From Maricaulis sp048270265 (GTDB lineage: Bacteria > Pseudomonadota > Alphaproteobacteria > Caulobacterales > Maricaulaceae): 64,000 bases of DNA. Position numbers and translations under genes: made by a program. Location: positions 21,332 to 85,331 of the forward strand of contig NZ_JBLWTD010000013.1 in assembly GCF_048270265.1 (NCBI RefSeq), in the 5' to 3' direction. Below the pieces are notes generated by a model, which saw only the letters and a list, made by a program, of their open reading frames with translations, was not told the origin of the DNA and searched no databases. This document shows, in pieces, positions 1-8,441 of this stretch (positions are counted from its first letter, which is position 1; every line of letters starts with the position of its first letter).

Positions 1-302
1 GCGCCCCAGGCAGCGCCCGCATTATTGACGAGAATGTCGAGCTTGCTCTCCTGCTTGAGGAATTGTGCCGCCAGTTCGCGGCAACCCTCGACGCTGGAGA
101 CATCGCCCGGGATGGCGACGCACTCGCCATATTGCGACAGCTCCTTGGCCGCCTCGAGACACGGCCCCGCCTTGCGCGCCGAGATATAGACCTTGGCACC
201 CGCCCGCAGATAACCCTCGGCGATCATTGCCCCGATGCCGCGCGATCCGCCAGTGATAAGAGCCACACGGCCTTTGAGAGAGAAGAGGTTGTCCATGCTC
301 AT
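1..302 (-). CDS. Short-chain dehydrogenase/reductase, 5' part only
   Basis: The reverse strand reads MSMDNLFSLKGRVALITGG, then SRGIG and further on LVNNAG, before running off the left edge. TGGSRGIG is the glycine-rich NAD(P) cofactor loop of classical SDRs, and NNAG is the motif that follows beta-4. The catalytic Ser-Tyr-Lys lies outside the window, so the substrate cannot be judged. Two in-frame ATGs, at 302 and 296, are both possible starts. About 100 N-terminal residues are visible, roughly 40% of a usual SDR. The family call is secure and the specific function is open. Confidence 0.9.
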   Translation of the reverse strand, partial: MSMDNLFSLKGRVALITGGSRGIGAMIAEGYLRAGAKVYISARKAGPCLEAAKELSQYGECVAIPGDVSSVEGCRELAAQFLKQESKLDILVNNAGAAWG

Positions 303-466
303 GATCGGTCTCGCTGATTGGGCGCGGCGGGAGGTGTGGCGGCGCGGATTGGAAGAACGGGTTTGTCGAGCATGGATTAGCGTGAAGGGCGCGGGGCGTC
401 CAGTTGAGATGTGGGTATGGGAAGAGATTGCGGCGAATTTCACTGAACCTCTCAAAACCCTCCGCC

Positions 467-513
467 GTCATCCCAGACGGATGCCCGCGCATGCGGGGGG
501 CAGATCAGGGATC
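467..513 (+). repeat. Dispersed intergenic palindromic repeat, copy A
   Basis: This intergenic element runs GTCATCCCAGACGGATGCCC, then GCGCATGCGGG, then CAGATCAGGGATC. It is closely matched at 12055-12103 and, inverted, at 12188-12242. Its parts can fold as an outer TCCC..GGGA pairing around a GC-rich inner hairpin. Such elements are usually short non-autonomous intergenic repeats. The rest of 303-529 shows no convincing gene. Confidence 0.7.
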
Positions 514-526
514 ACAAGCTGTTGGC

Positions 527-705
527 TTATAGGAAAATGAAGGCCCCCTGCTCCGCCGGGTCCGGCAGCACATCCGCCACGCTGACCCGTTCAAAATCGT
601 GCATCTGGTCGAGATAGGCATCGAAACAGGCCTTGTGGGGGACGCCGACGATGGCGAGGGCGTCTGCGCCGCGAACCGCTCTTTGACATCGCACAGACGC
701 GCAGC
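527..705 (-). pseudogene. Possible decayed gene 3' end of unknown family
   Basis: In one reverse frame the last 45 or so codons, reading DALAIVGVPHKACFDAYLDQ and ending in DPAEQGAFIFL with stop TAA, have the strong GC bias at third positions typical of this genome's real genes. The upstream part of the same frame does not. A neighbouring frame upstream reads CDVKERFAAQ, also with coding-like codon use, suggesting a frameshifted remnant. The stretch lies between the typA terminator and the SDR gene, and no clear start or ribosome binding site is visible. The family is not recognised. A short real peptide is the alternative. Confidence 0.25.
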
Positions 706-738
706 AAAACGGCATGGCCCCGATGGGAGCCATGCCGT
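706..738 (-). terminator. Intrinsic terminator downstream of typA
   Basis: A perfect 10-bp stem (ACGGCATGGC at 709-718 with GCCATGCCGT at 729-738) and 10-nt loop is followed on the reverse strand by TTTTGC. It sits 57 bases past the typA stop codon, in the direction of typA transcription. Confidence 0.8.
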
Positions 739-794
739 GTGCAGTTTTCATAGTCTTGGTCAGAGCAGGCGAAATTCACCCGCTTTCAGAAACC

Positions 795-2624
795 CTAGCC
801 ACCCGCGGCGGTGCGGGCCCGCTTGCGCTCGAATTCCTTGAGGAAGATCTTGCGGATACGGATGGACTGCGGCGTCACTTCGACCAGCTCGTCATCATCG
901 ATGAACTCCAGCGCGAATTCGAGCGTCACCCGGATCGGCGGGGTCAGGACGATATTCTCGTCGGTGCCGGAAGCGCGCATATTGGTCAGTTTCTTGCCCT
1001 TGGTCGGGTTGACGACCATGTCGTCATCGCGGGCATTCACGCCAATGATCTGGCCTTCATAAATATCGGCCGCGTGACCGAGGAAGAGCTTGCCGCGATC
1101 CTGCAGGTTGAACAGCGAGAAGCCGGCCACCTTGCCATCGACCATGGAGACCATGGCGCCGTTGTGACGCTGGCCGAACCGGCCTTCGGTGCGCGGGGCA
1201 TAGTGATCGAAACTGTGGAACAACAGGCCCGTACCCGAAGTCAGGGTCAGGAATTCGGAACGGAAACCGATCAGGCCACGGGTCGGGATGACATAGTCCA
1301 GGCGTACCCGGCCATGCCCGTCCGGCACCATGTTCTTCAGTTCGGCGCGGCGCTGGCCGAGCTTTTCCATCACGCCGCCCTGGTGGATTTCCTCCAGGTC
1401 GATGGTCAGGGCCTCGTAAGGCTCGCACGATACGCCGTCGATTTCCTTGAGCACGACCCGCGGACGTCCGACGGCGAGCTCGAAGCCCTCGCGGCGCATG
1501 GTCTCGATCAGGATGGAGAGGTGAAGTTCACCCCGGCCCATCACGTTGAACTTGTCGGCATCATCCATCTGCTCGACGCGCAGGGCGACATTGTGGATCA
1601 GCTCGCGATCAAGGCGTTCCTTGATATTGCGGCTGGTCACGAACTTGCCCTCGCGGCCGGCAAACGGGCTGTCATTGACCTGGAAGGTCATCGACAGGGT
1701 CGGCTCGTCAACGGAGAGAAGAGGCAGGCCTTCAACATGGTCCGGATCGCAGACCGTGTCGGAGATTTTCAGCTTGTCGATACCGGTGAAGGTAATGATG
1801 TCGCCAGCCTGGGCCGCATCGATCTCGACGCGCTCGAGGCCGTGAAAGCCGTAGAGCTGAAGGATCTTGCCCTTTTGCAGCGTGCCATCAGCCTTGGCGA
1901 CCGTGACCGCCTGGTTCTTGCGGACGGTACCACGGGCGATGCGGCCAATGCCGATAACGCCGGTGAAGCTGGAATAATCGAGCGCCGACACCTGCAGCTG
2001 CAGCGGACCATCACGGTCAACCGGCGGCTCGGGCGTGTACTCGGTGATCATCTTGAAGAGCGGCTCCATATCGGTGCCGATCTCGCCCGGATTGCTCGCG
2101 GCCCAGCCCTGCAGGGCTGAGGCGTAAACGACCGGGAAGTCGAGTTGTTCTTCGGTGGCGCCGAGGCGATCGAACAGGTCGAAGGTCTGGTCCAGCACCC
2201 AGTCAGGGCGCGCAGACGGACGGTCGGCCTTGTTGATCACGACGATCGGCTTGAGACCGCGCGCCAGGGCTTTCTTGGTGACGAAGCTGGTCTGCGGCAT
2301 CGGGCCGTCAACGGCGTCGACGAGCAGAAGCACGCAATCGACCATGGAGAGGACGCGCTCCACTTCGCCGCCGAAATCGGCGTGTCCGGGGGTGTCGACG
2401 ATATTGATCGACCATTCGCCCCAGGTGACAGCCGTGTTCTTGGCCAGAATTGTAATACCGCGTTCTTTCTCCAGATCGTTGGAGTCCATCATGCGTTCGG
2501 ATGTATTGGCGCGTTCGCCCAGCGTGCCCGACTGCTTGAGCAGCTGGTCAACGAGGGTGGTCTTGCCGTGATCGACGTGCGCGACGATGGCAATATTGCG
2601 CAGCTTGTCGAGGGACGCGCTCAT
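795..2624 (-). CDS. typA: Ribosome-associated translational GTPase TypA/BipA
   Basis: This 609-aa protein has the usual TypA length and carries the G1 motif AHVDHGKT at residues 15-22, the switch region DLEKERGITI, DTPGHADFGGEVERVL (G3) and NKADR (G4). EF-G-like domains follow, and then the TypA-specific C-terminal domain (GLIGFRSEFLTLTSGTGLL). TypA is an EF-G paralogue that binds the 70S ribosome and supports ribosome assembly and stress or low-temperature growth. The chosen ATG has an AGGA-type ribosome binding site about 10 bases upstream. The gene appears monocistronic, with a terminator at 706-738. Confidence 0.97.
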   Translation of the reverse strand: MSASLDKLRNIAIVAHVDHGKTTLVDQLLKQSGTLGERANTSERMMDSNDLEKERGITILAKNTAVTWGEWSINIVDTPGHADFGGEVERVLSMVDCVLLLVDAVDGPMPQTSFVTKKALARGLKPIVVINKADRPSARPDWVLDQTFDLFDRLGATEEQLDFPVVYASALQGWAASNPGEIGTDMEPLFKMITEYTPEPPVDRDGPLQLQVSALDYSSFTGVIGIGRIARGTVRKNQAVTVAKADGTLQKGKILQLYGFHGLERVEIDAAQAGDIITFTGIDKLKISDTVCDPDHVEGLPLLSVDEPTLSMTFQVNDSPFAGREGKFVTSRNIKERLDRELIHNVALRVEQMDDADKFNVMGRGELHLSILIETMRREGFELAVGRPRVVLKEIDGVSCEPYEALTIDLEEIHQGGVMEKLGQRRAELKNMVPDGHGRVRLDYVIPTRGLIGFRSEFLTLTSGTGLLFHSFDHYAPRTEGRFGQRHNGAMVSMVDGKVAGFSLFNLQDRGKLFLGHAADIYEGQIIGVNARDDDMVVNPTKGKKLTNMRASGTDENIVLTPPIRVTLEFALEFIDDDELVEVTPQSIRIRKIFLKEFERKRARTAAGG

Positions 2625-2740
2625 GAGTGTAATCCTGCTTGGTGAAAAGGCGCGCCCTCATACGCCGCCCAGCCCGGCATGGCCAGAGTTTATTCCGCAT
2701 GTTCTATGAGCGCTGCCGGAGCGGGGGCGGTGCCGGCGGG

Positions 2741-3931
2741 CTAATTCTCGCCTGTCTCGTCCGCGGATTGTCTCCGTGACGCCGGGTGGGCGCGGGCCAG
2801 CACGGCCCGCAGGACGTGGAAACCGAGCGAGGCCAACAGGACAGTCGCGAACAGGCACCACGCCCAGAAGCGCGCGGTGGCGCGTGTCGAGCTCAGGTCT
2901 ACAACAGAGACGAAATACCAGGACGGGCCGCGAATCCGGCTGAAGGCGATCATGTTCTCGCCGCCGGGCACCACAAACACGCCGAACGGCCGCGGGTCCT
3001 CGCGAAGCATGAGCATGATCGCGTCGGGCTGCAGGCTCGCCTGGCCCTGGGCAGACGGCGCGAGGGCGCCGCGGGAGATGACGTCGCCATTGCGGTCAAA
3101 CAGCAGGTTGACGCCGTGGGTCGGCGGCGTCGCCAAGGCCGATGTGAGGGTTTCGTTCATCGAGATCGATGTCCCGAATCCGCCCAGCAAGGCCTCACCT
3201 TCGCGCACGGGTTGCCGGCATGCGCTGGCCACACGGGCGCCGCCGTCGGAATACACAAAGCGCGACAGCCCGGTGCATTGCATCTCGCTATTGGGGTTCA
3301 GATGCAGATCGAACAGGGCCGCATCCTCGTCCCCGCGCAACTCGAAATCGGCCGGCGCATCGGCACGATAAAAGCTTAGCCGGTCCTCGCGACCGGGCGC
3401 GAAAATGACCATTCGCCGGTCCGGAGTGAAGAAATAGAGGCTGGTAAACCGGCCCAGAAAGGCCTCGCCGACGCTGCGAATGGTATGGAAGGCGGCCAGG
3501 TAGCGGCGCTTGTCCGTCTCGGTCATCTCGGCGCCGTCAGCGAGAAACGCGCCCACCCCGAAGACAATATCGCCGCCGGGCAGGCTGGCACCATCGAACA
3601 ATTCCGGCGCACTGCGGCGGGTGCCGTCACCATAGAGCGGGAAGAGGCGGTCAAATTCGGCGTCGACCGGCTGACCCTGCAGAGAGTCCAGCCGGCGCCG
3701 GAATGCCAGCTCGGCGGACTGGTTCAGTGCGCGTGCATCCTCGAATATCTGCGCCTCGCGCTCCGAACGCACCTGGATATAGGCCTGCAAATGCTGGGCC
3801 TGCGCCGCTTCAAGCGCACCGGCGAGGATCTGGTAACCGGCGAAACCGGCCAGCGCTGCCAGCATGGCGCAAAGCGCCAGATGCATGACAGGAATCAAAA
3901 ATGGCCGGCTCGACAAACCATTTCTCCGCAT
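2741..3931 (-). CDS. Membrane protein with periplasmic Cache-like sensor domain and no output domain
   Basis: The protein (about 396 aa) has one N-terminal membrane helix (FLIPVMHLALCAMLAALAGF), then about 290 periplasmic residues that begin with a helical stretch, and a second helix near the C-terminus (FWAWCLFATVLLASLGF), ending 20-odd residues later in a basic tail. This is the layout of the input half of a double-Cache histidine kinase or chemoreceptor, but no HAMP, kinase, GGDEF or MCP domain follows. The Cache assignment rests on architecture and on segments such as FTPDRRMVIFAPGR and WYFVSVVDLSS, not on a search. An in-frame TTG at 3961 would add ten residues. The gene lies just downstream of the marR gene in the same orientation and could be cotranscribed with it. 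It may be a truncated kinase or a stand-alone sensor acting through a partner. Confidence 0.55.
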   Translation of the reverse strand: MRRNGLSSRPFLIPVMHLALCAMLAALAGFAGYQILAGALEAAQAQHLQAYIQVRSEREAQIFEDARALNQSAELAFRRRLDSLQGQPVDAEFDRLFPLYGDGTRRSAPELFDGASLPGGDIVFGVGAFLADGAEMTETDKRRYLAAFHTIRSVGEAFLGRFTSLYFFTPDRRMVIFAPGREDRLSFYRADAPADFELRGDEDAALFDLHLNPNSEMQCTGLSRFVYSDGGARVASACRQPVREGEALLGGFGTSISMNETLTSALATPPTHGVNLLFDRNGDVISRGALAPSAQGQASLQPDAIMLMLREDPRPFGVFVVPGGENMIAFSRIRGPSWYFVSVVDLSSTRATARFWAWCLFATVLLASLGFHVLRAVLARAHPASRRQSADETGEN

Positions 3932-3978
3932 TGTTGTTGATCGCAACTTATTGACTCGCAATCCCTAGACGCAAGGCG

Positions 3979-4512
3979 CTAAGAATTCGTATCCACAGGG
4001 GGCAAGGCATCCCGGGCTCGCGCTTCCACCGGCTGATCATCCGGCAGGGACTCCAGCAGCAAGCTGGACAGGCGCTTGAGGCTGGCTTCGAATTGCCGGT
4101 GTTCCGGGGCGGTCAGGACAGCCCGGGCCCGGGTCGAGATGGTTTCGACCTGCGGGACCAGCGACTGGTAGACGGCCTCGCCGCTGGCGGTCAGGTGCAG
4201 ATGACTGATCCGGCCATCATCCTGGGATGCTGTCCGGACCACCAGCCCGGCCTCCAGCAGGGCCTTGGTCGCCCGGCTGACGATTCCCTTGTCCATCGGC
4301 GTCACCGCGACCACTTCGGCCGCTGTACGCCCCGGCCGCTCGGCGATCGCGGCCATGACGCGCCATTGCGACAGGTTCAATCCCGCATCGCGCTTCACGA
4401 TCGCCGCCGTGTGGCGCGAAATATGGTCCGCCAGCACCGTCAGCTGGTAGGGCCAATAAGTGTCGAGTTCGAGCACGCGCCGCGTGGCAGGAATGGTCCG
4501 GGCCTGGTTCAT
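3979..4512 (-). CDS. MarR-family transcriptional regulator, likely regulator of hpd
   Basis: This 177-aa protein has the MarR winged-helix core: LSQWRVMAAIAERPGRTAAEVVAVTPMDKG for the helix-turn-helix and GLVVRTASQDDGRISHLHLTASG for the wing. MarR proteins bind palindromes as dimers and usually respond to small aromatic ligands. The gene is divergent from hpd (113 bp between starts), and the shared intergenic region contains a perfect 6-4-6 palindrome overlapping a candidate hpd promoter. The simplest reading is an aromatic-responsive repressor of tyrosine or homogentisate catabolism that may also control itself. The family is clear; the target and ligand are inference. Confidence 0.88.
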   Translation of the reverse strand: MNQARTIPATRRVLELDTYWPYQLTVLADHISRHTAAIVKRDAGLNLSQWRVMAAIAERPGRTAAEVVAVTPMDKGIVSRATKALLEAGLVVRTASQDDGRISHLHLTASGEAVYQSLVPQVETISTRARAVLTAPEHRQFEASLKRLSSLLLESLPDDQPVEARARDALPPVDTNS

Positions 4513-4523
4513 GCCGGCAAATT

Positions 4524-4566
4524 AGTTGTTTTCACAACTTGACGCAATAGCAACGACAATGATATT
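4524..4566 (+). promoter_or_regulatory. Candidate hpd promoter with overlapping MarR operator
   Basis: AGTTGT (4524-4529) and ACAACT (4534-4539) form a perfect inverted repeat with a 4-bp spacer, typical of MarR operators. It abuts a -35-like TTGACG (4539-4544), followed after 16 bp by GATATT (4561-4566). Operator occupancy would block polymerase at hpd. This is read from sequence only; the transcription start is not known. Confidence 0.5.
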
Positions 4567-4625
4567 CCAACCACAGGCTGACATGGACTCCATGCGGCCA
4601 CATCATTCATTCCGGGAGATAATTC

Positions 4626-5702
4626 ATGGCCGATCTGTTCGAAAATCCTATGGGGCTGTGCGGCTTCGAATTCGTCGAATTCACGGCACCGCAAAAGGGC
4701 ATTCTGGAACCGGTCATGGCCTCGATGGGCTTCACCCATATCGCCAACCACCGCACCAAGGATGTCCAGCTCTGGCGCCAGGGCGGCATCAACATGATCC
4801 TGAATTACGAGCCCAATTCGCCAGCTGCCTATTACGCCGCCGAACACGGCCCGTCGGCCTGCGGCATGGGTTTCCGCGTCCGCAATGCGGCTGAAGCCTA
4901 CAAGCTGGCCGTCTCCAAGGGCGCCGAGCCGATCGACATGAAGACCGGTTTCAGCGAGTTGCGCCTAGCCGCGATCAAGGGGATTGGCGGCGCCTCGGTC
5001 TATCTGATCGACCGTTTCGAGGACGGCACCTCCATCTATGATGTCGACTTCGAATTCATCGAGGGCGTCGACCGTCACCCGGCCGGCTGCGGCTTCAACG
5101 TCATCGATCACCTGACCCACAATGTTTACAAGGGCCGGATGGATTACTGGGCGAACTACTACGAAAACCTCTTCAATTTCCGCGAGATCCGCTATTTCGA
5201 CATCAAGGGCGAATATACCGGCCTCGTCTCGCGCGCCCTGACGGCGCCGGACGGCCTGATCCGCATTCCGCTCAACGAGGAAAAGGGCGAGAAAGTCGGC
5301 CAGATCGAGGAATATCTGCGCGAGTACAAGGGCGAAGGCATCCAGCACATCGCCTTCTCCTGCGATAACCTGATCGAATGCTGGGACCGTCTGAAAGCCT
5401 CCGGCGTCAAATTCATGCCGGCGCCGCCATCGACCTATTACGACATGCTCGACGACCGCCTGCCCGGCCATGGCGAGCCGGCCGACGAGCTGCGCCAGCG
5501 CGGCATCCTGCTCGACGGCACCACCGAAGGCGGCGAGCCGCGCCTGCTGCTGCAGATCTTCTCGGAAAAGGCGATCGGCCCGGTCTTCTTCGAATTCATC
5601 CAGCGCAAGCAGGATGAAGGCTTCGGCGAAGGCAATTTCGAAGCCCTGTTCAAATCCATCGAGGCTGACCAGCTCGCCCGCGGCGCCATCGACGCGGCCT
5701 AG
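4626..5702 (+). CDS. hpd: 4-hydroxyphenylpyruvate dioxygenase
   Basis: This 358-aa non-haem Fe(II) dioxygenase converts 4-hydroxyphenylpyruvate to homogentisate in tyrosine catabolism. It has the two-module VOC fold. The expected iron ligands are present: H162 in DHLTH, H241 in GIQHIAF and E323 in FFEFIQRK, matching the spacing in known bacterial enzymes. The C-terminal gate helix region EGNFEALFKSIEADQ is intact. The ATG is preceded by GGGAGA. A VOC gene follows 8 bases after the stop, so the two form an operon. Homogentisate dioxygenase is not in this window. Confidence 0.97.
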   Translation: MADLFENPMGLCGFEFVEFTAPQKGILEPVMASMGFTHIANHRTKDVQLWRQGGINMILNYEPNSPAAYYAAEHGPSACGMGFRVRNAAEAYKLAVSKGAEPIDMKTGFSELRLAAIKGIGGASVYLIDRFEDGTSIYDVDFEFIEGVDRHPAGCGFNVIDHLTHNVYKGRMDYWANYYENLFNFREIRYFDIKGEYTGLVSRALTAPDGLIRIPLNEEKGEKVGQIEEYLREYKGEGIQHIAFSCDNLIECWDRLKASGVKFMPAPPSTYYDMLDDRLPGHGEPADELRQRGILLDGTTEGGEPRLLLQIFSEKAIGPVFFEFIQRKQDEGFGEGNFEALFKSIEADQLARGAIDAA

Positions 5703-5710
5703 GAGGCATC

Positions 5711-6244
5711 ATGACCGTCAATCTCAAGCGCATCCACCACGTCGCCTATCGTTGCAAGGACGCACGCGAGACGATGGAATTCTACAAGCGCGTCCTCAAC
5801 ATGGATTTCGTGCTGGCGATCGCCGAGGACCAGGTGCCTTCCACCAAGGCGCCTGACCCTTACATGCACATCTTCATGGATGCCGGCATGGGCAATGTGC
5901 TCGCCTTTTTCGAACTGCCCAATTCACCGGAAATGGGCCGCGATGAGCGGACCCCGGAATGGGTCCAGCACATCGCCTTTGAAGTCGAAAACATGGACGC
6001 GCTGGAAGCGGCCAAGGCCCATATCGAAGCCGAAGGCCTCGATGTGCTCGGCCCGGTCAATCACGGCATTTTCAAATCCATCTATTTCTTCGACCCCAAT
6101 GGTCACCGGCTCGAACTCGTCGCCAACACTGCCACCGAGGCCCAGATGAAACAGCTCCACGAGGTCGCCCCGGCGATGATCGAGGAATGGAGCCGCACCA
6201 AGCGCGCACCCAAACACGCCGCCTGGCTGCACGAGCAAGACTAG
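5711..6244 (+). CDS. VOC-family (glyoxalase/dioxygenase-like) protein linked to hpd
   Basis: This 177-aa protein has two beta-alpha-beta-beta-beta halves: residues 6-70 starting LKRIHHVAYRCKD, and about 85-140 with WVQHIAFEVENMD, ending in IYFFDPNGHRLELVAN. The metal-binding pattern of the VOC superfamily (His in the first strand, HIAF, and Glu in RLEL) is visible, so it may bind a metal. It starts 8 bases after hpd and lies before the shared terminator, which ties it to tyrosine/homogentisate breakdown. Its exact reaction is unknown; an isomerase or ring-cleavage auxiliary role is inference. Confidence 0.8.
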   Translation: MTVNLKRIHHVAYRCKDARETMEFYKRVLNMDFVLAIAEDQVPSTKAPDPYMHIFMDAGMGNVLAFFELPNSPEMGRDERTPEWVQHIAFEVENMDALEAAKAHIEAEGLDVLGPVNHGIFKSIYFFDPNGHRLELVANTATEAQMKQLHEVAPAMIEEWSRTKRAPKHAAWLHEQD

Positions 6245-6273
6245 GCGAGAGCCTGACGCATTTCCCTCCCCCA

Positions 6274-6303
6274 GCCCCGGCCGCAATGCCGGGGCATTTT
6301 TTT
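6274..6303 (+). terminator. Intrinsic terminator of the hpd operon
   Basis: GCCCCGGC (6274-6281) pairs with GCCGGGGC (6288-6295) over a 6-nt loop and is followed by A and seven T residues (6297-6303). It lies 30 bases past the VOC stop codon. Confidence 0.92.
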
Positions 6304-6384
6304 GCGTCACCCTTGAAATCCTAGGCTTTTCATTTCCCAAACTCGACGAGCATGCTATTTCTCGCCTGACGGGGGAATGCACGC

Positions 6385-6607
6385 ATGAATCGCTTCATAG
6401 GCGAATTGCTCAGACGGCACGTGCTGCGCGTTGCAGCGGCGTCTCTGATTACCGGCTGGCTGATCATGCAGGTGGTCTCCGTCATGACCCCCGGCGCTCA
6501 ATCTTCCCGACTGGGTCGACGGTTTCTTTGCCGTCCTGCTGATCGCCGGCTTCCTCGACTTTGCCACCCGCTCGGTGATGGCGATTTCGAGTGTGATTGA
6601 GACATGA
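6385..6607 (+). pseudogene. Frameshifted small two-helix membrane protein, paralogue of the next gene's N-terminus
   Basis: The ATG frame begins MNRFIGELLRRHVLRVAAAS and LITGWLIMQVVSVMTP, closely paralleling the N-terminus of the gene at 6612 (MTSFLAELRRRNVFRVAAAY, LVVGWLLIQVSALL). It then loses coding character and stops at 6600. Removing one C from the CCCCC run at 6488-6492 restores a frame reading ALNLPDWVDGFFAVLLIAGF and then DFATRSVMAISSVIET, stop TGA 6605-6607. The product would be a 73-aa or so protein with two membrane helices, aligning to the paralogue through its second helix. It may be a recent pseudogene, a slippage-controlled gene or a sequencing error. Confidence 0.6.
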
Positions 6608-6611
6608 CCCA

Positions 6612-8441
6612 ATGACCAGTTTCCTCGCCGAACTTCGTCGCCGCAATGTTTTCCGCGTCGCCGCCGCCTATCTGGTGGTCGGCTGGCTGCTGATCCAGGT
6701 CTCGGCCCTGCTGGAGGCGAGCCTCGGCCTGCCGGCCTGGTTCGACGCCGTGGTGATCGGCTTTCTCGCTGTGTGCTTCCCGATCGCGGTCCTGCTCGCC
6801 TGGGCCTTCGAGATGACACCGGAGGGCATGAAGCTGACCGCCGCCGTGCCCGATGGCCAGAGCATCGCGCCGACCACAGGCCGCAAGCTGGACTTCGCGA
6901 TTGTCGCCGCCCTGGCACTGATGATCGCCCTGATCGGCTGGCAGCAAATGGCGCCGCGCGCCGCAGGCCCGGCCCGCACCGTTGCGGGTGAAGGAACAAG
7001 CGCCTCGGTCGCAGTCCTGCCCTTCGTCGATCTCAGCCAGGCCGGTGACCAGGAATTCTTCTCTGACGGGATTTCCGAGGAAATCCTCAATGTTCTGGTC
7101 CGCATCCCGGGACTGGGCGTGGCGGGGCGCACCTCCAGCTTTGCCTTCAAGGGCCGCAATGAGGATTTGCGCGAAATCGGCGAGGCGCTCGGCGTCGATC
7201 ATGTGCTCGAAGGTAGCGTGCGCCGCTCAGGTTCGCGGCTGCGCATCACCGCCCAGCTGATCCGCTCGTCCGATGGCTTCCATATGTGGTCGGAAACCTA
7301 TGACCGCGAGATCGCCGATATCTTCGACATCCAGGACGAGATTGCCGCCGCCGTCGCGGACGAGCTGGCGCTCTCGCTCGGGATTGACTGGCATCCGGCC
7401 GCGCATGACCGGACCAGCGATATCGAGGCCTATGAGCTCTTCCTTCAGGCCCGGCAGCTCTATTTCCGGCGCGGTCAGCGCAATCTCGAGGAGGCGGCGC
7501 TTTTGCTGCACGAGGTCGTCGCCCGGGACCCCGAGTTTGCGCCGGCCTGGATCGCCCTGGCCGGGGTGTATTCGGTGTATGAGTCGTATCAGCCGAATGA
7601 CAGAATTGGTGATTATCCCTATTGGCGCCGCATCGGCCTGGCGGCGGCGCGGCGGGCGGCAGAACTCGATCCGCAGTCGGGCGAAGCGCAGACTTATATC
7701 GGCAGCTTTCTGGCCAACCAACATCAATGGATCGCGGCCTATCAGGCCTTTAATCGGGCCGTTGCACTCGAACCGCAAAACGCATCCGTCCTCGACATCT
7801 TTGCCCAAAAACTCATCGATACCGGCTACCCCGTCGAAGCCCGGGCACTGGCGGCTCGCGCCGTCGCGCTCGACCCTCTGGTGCCGATCTATCACAACAC
7901 GCTGGGCTGGGCCTCGATGGAGCATCCCGACTATGGAGGCGAGGCGGCACTCGAGGAGTTTCGGCTGGCGCGCGCGCTCGGACCTGACCTGCCCTTCAGC
8001 TATAACAACGCCTTGCGAGTCCTGTTCAACCACGGACGGCGCGAGGAGGCCGAACAGATTTTTGAAGAGATATTGCGTCAAGGCATCTATCCTCCAGAGG
8101 CCCGGGAGCCGATTGATCGCCTCATGGAAGCTTGGGCGGCCGGTGACACGGCGCTGCGCGCCCTGCCGCCGGACCACACATTCTGGCGTTCAGGGATTGC
8201 TATCCTGCTGGATGATGTGGATATGGCCCTGGCGACAGCCGAAGCGAACTGGGCAAGGGAACCGCGACCCGGTCTCGGCCTGATCCTTGGCCTCGAAGCC
8301 AATTACCGCAATGATCCGCGCTGGCGCCAGCACATCCGCGACATCAACCTGCTTGAGCTCTGGCAGGTGCGCGGCTTCCCCGAGGGGTGTCAGGCGCTTG
8401 GTGCTGATGATTTCCAATGCGAGGCCTTGCCGATCCGATGA
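6612..8441 (+). CDS. Membrane-anchored TolB-N/FlgO-like and TPR protein
   Basis: The 609-aa protein has two N-terminal membrane helices (AAAYLVVGWLLIQVSALL and FDAVVIGFLAVCFPIAVLLAW) and a third near residue 100. A domain at about 135-265 (SVAVLPFVDLSQAGDQEFFSDGISEEI to FDIQDEIAAAVADEL) has the pattern of the TolB N-terminal-like domain often linked to adenylate cyclases and TPR proteins. The rest is TPR-like helical pairs up to residue 500 or so. Family members are common in Caulobacterales-type genomes, with unclear roles in the envelope. The ATG at 6612 is preferred over an upstream TTG at 6597 because it starts exactly where the paralogue's conserved MxxFxxELxRRxVxRVAAA begins. Two further genes follow by overlap. 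Confidence 0.8.
   Translation: MTSFLAELRRRNVFRVAAAYLVVGWLLIQVSALLEASLGLPAWFDAVVIGFLAVCFPIAVLLAWAFEMTPEGMKLTAAVPDGQSIAPTTGRKLDFAIVAALALMIALIGWQQMAPRAAGPARTVAGEGTSASVAVLPFVDLSQAGDQEFFSDGISEEILNVLVRIPGLGVAGRTSSFAFKGRNEDLREIGEALGVDHVLEGSVRRSGSRLRITAQLIRSSDGFHMWSETYDREIADIFDIQDEIAAAVADELALSLGIDWHPAAHDRTSDIEAYELFLQARQLYFRRGQRNLEEAALLLHEVVARDPEFAPAWIALAGVYSVYESYQPNDRIGDYPYWRRIGLAAARRAAELDPQSGEAQTYIGSFLANQHQWIAAYQAFNRAVALEPQNASVLDIFAQKLIDTGYPVEARALAARAVALDPLVPIYHNTLGWASMEHPDYGGEAALEEFRLARALGPDLPFSYNNALRVLFNHGRREEAEQIFEEILRQGIYPPEAREPIDRLMEAWAAGDTALRALPPDHTFWRSGIAILLDDVDMALATAEANWAREPRPGLGLILGLEANYRNDPRWRQHIRDINLLELWQVRGFPEGCQALGADDFQCEALPIR

Noticed and set aside
714..2120. Long open frame on the plus strand inside typA
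   Set aside because: It is antisense to an unmistakable typA; long opposite-strand frames are common in high-GC DNA and the translation shows no recognisable domain.
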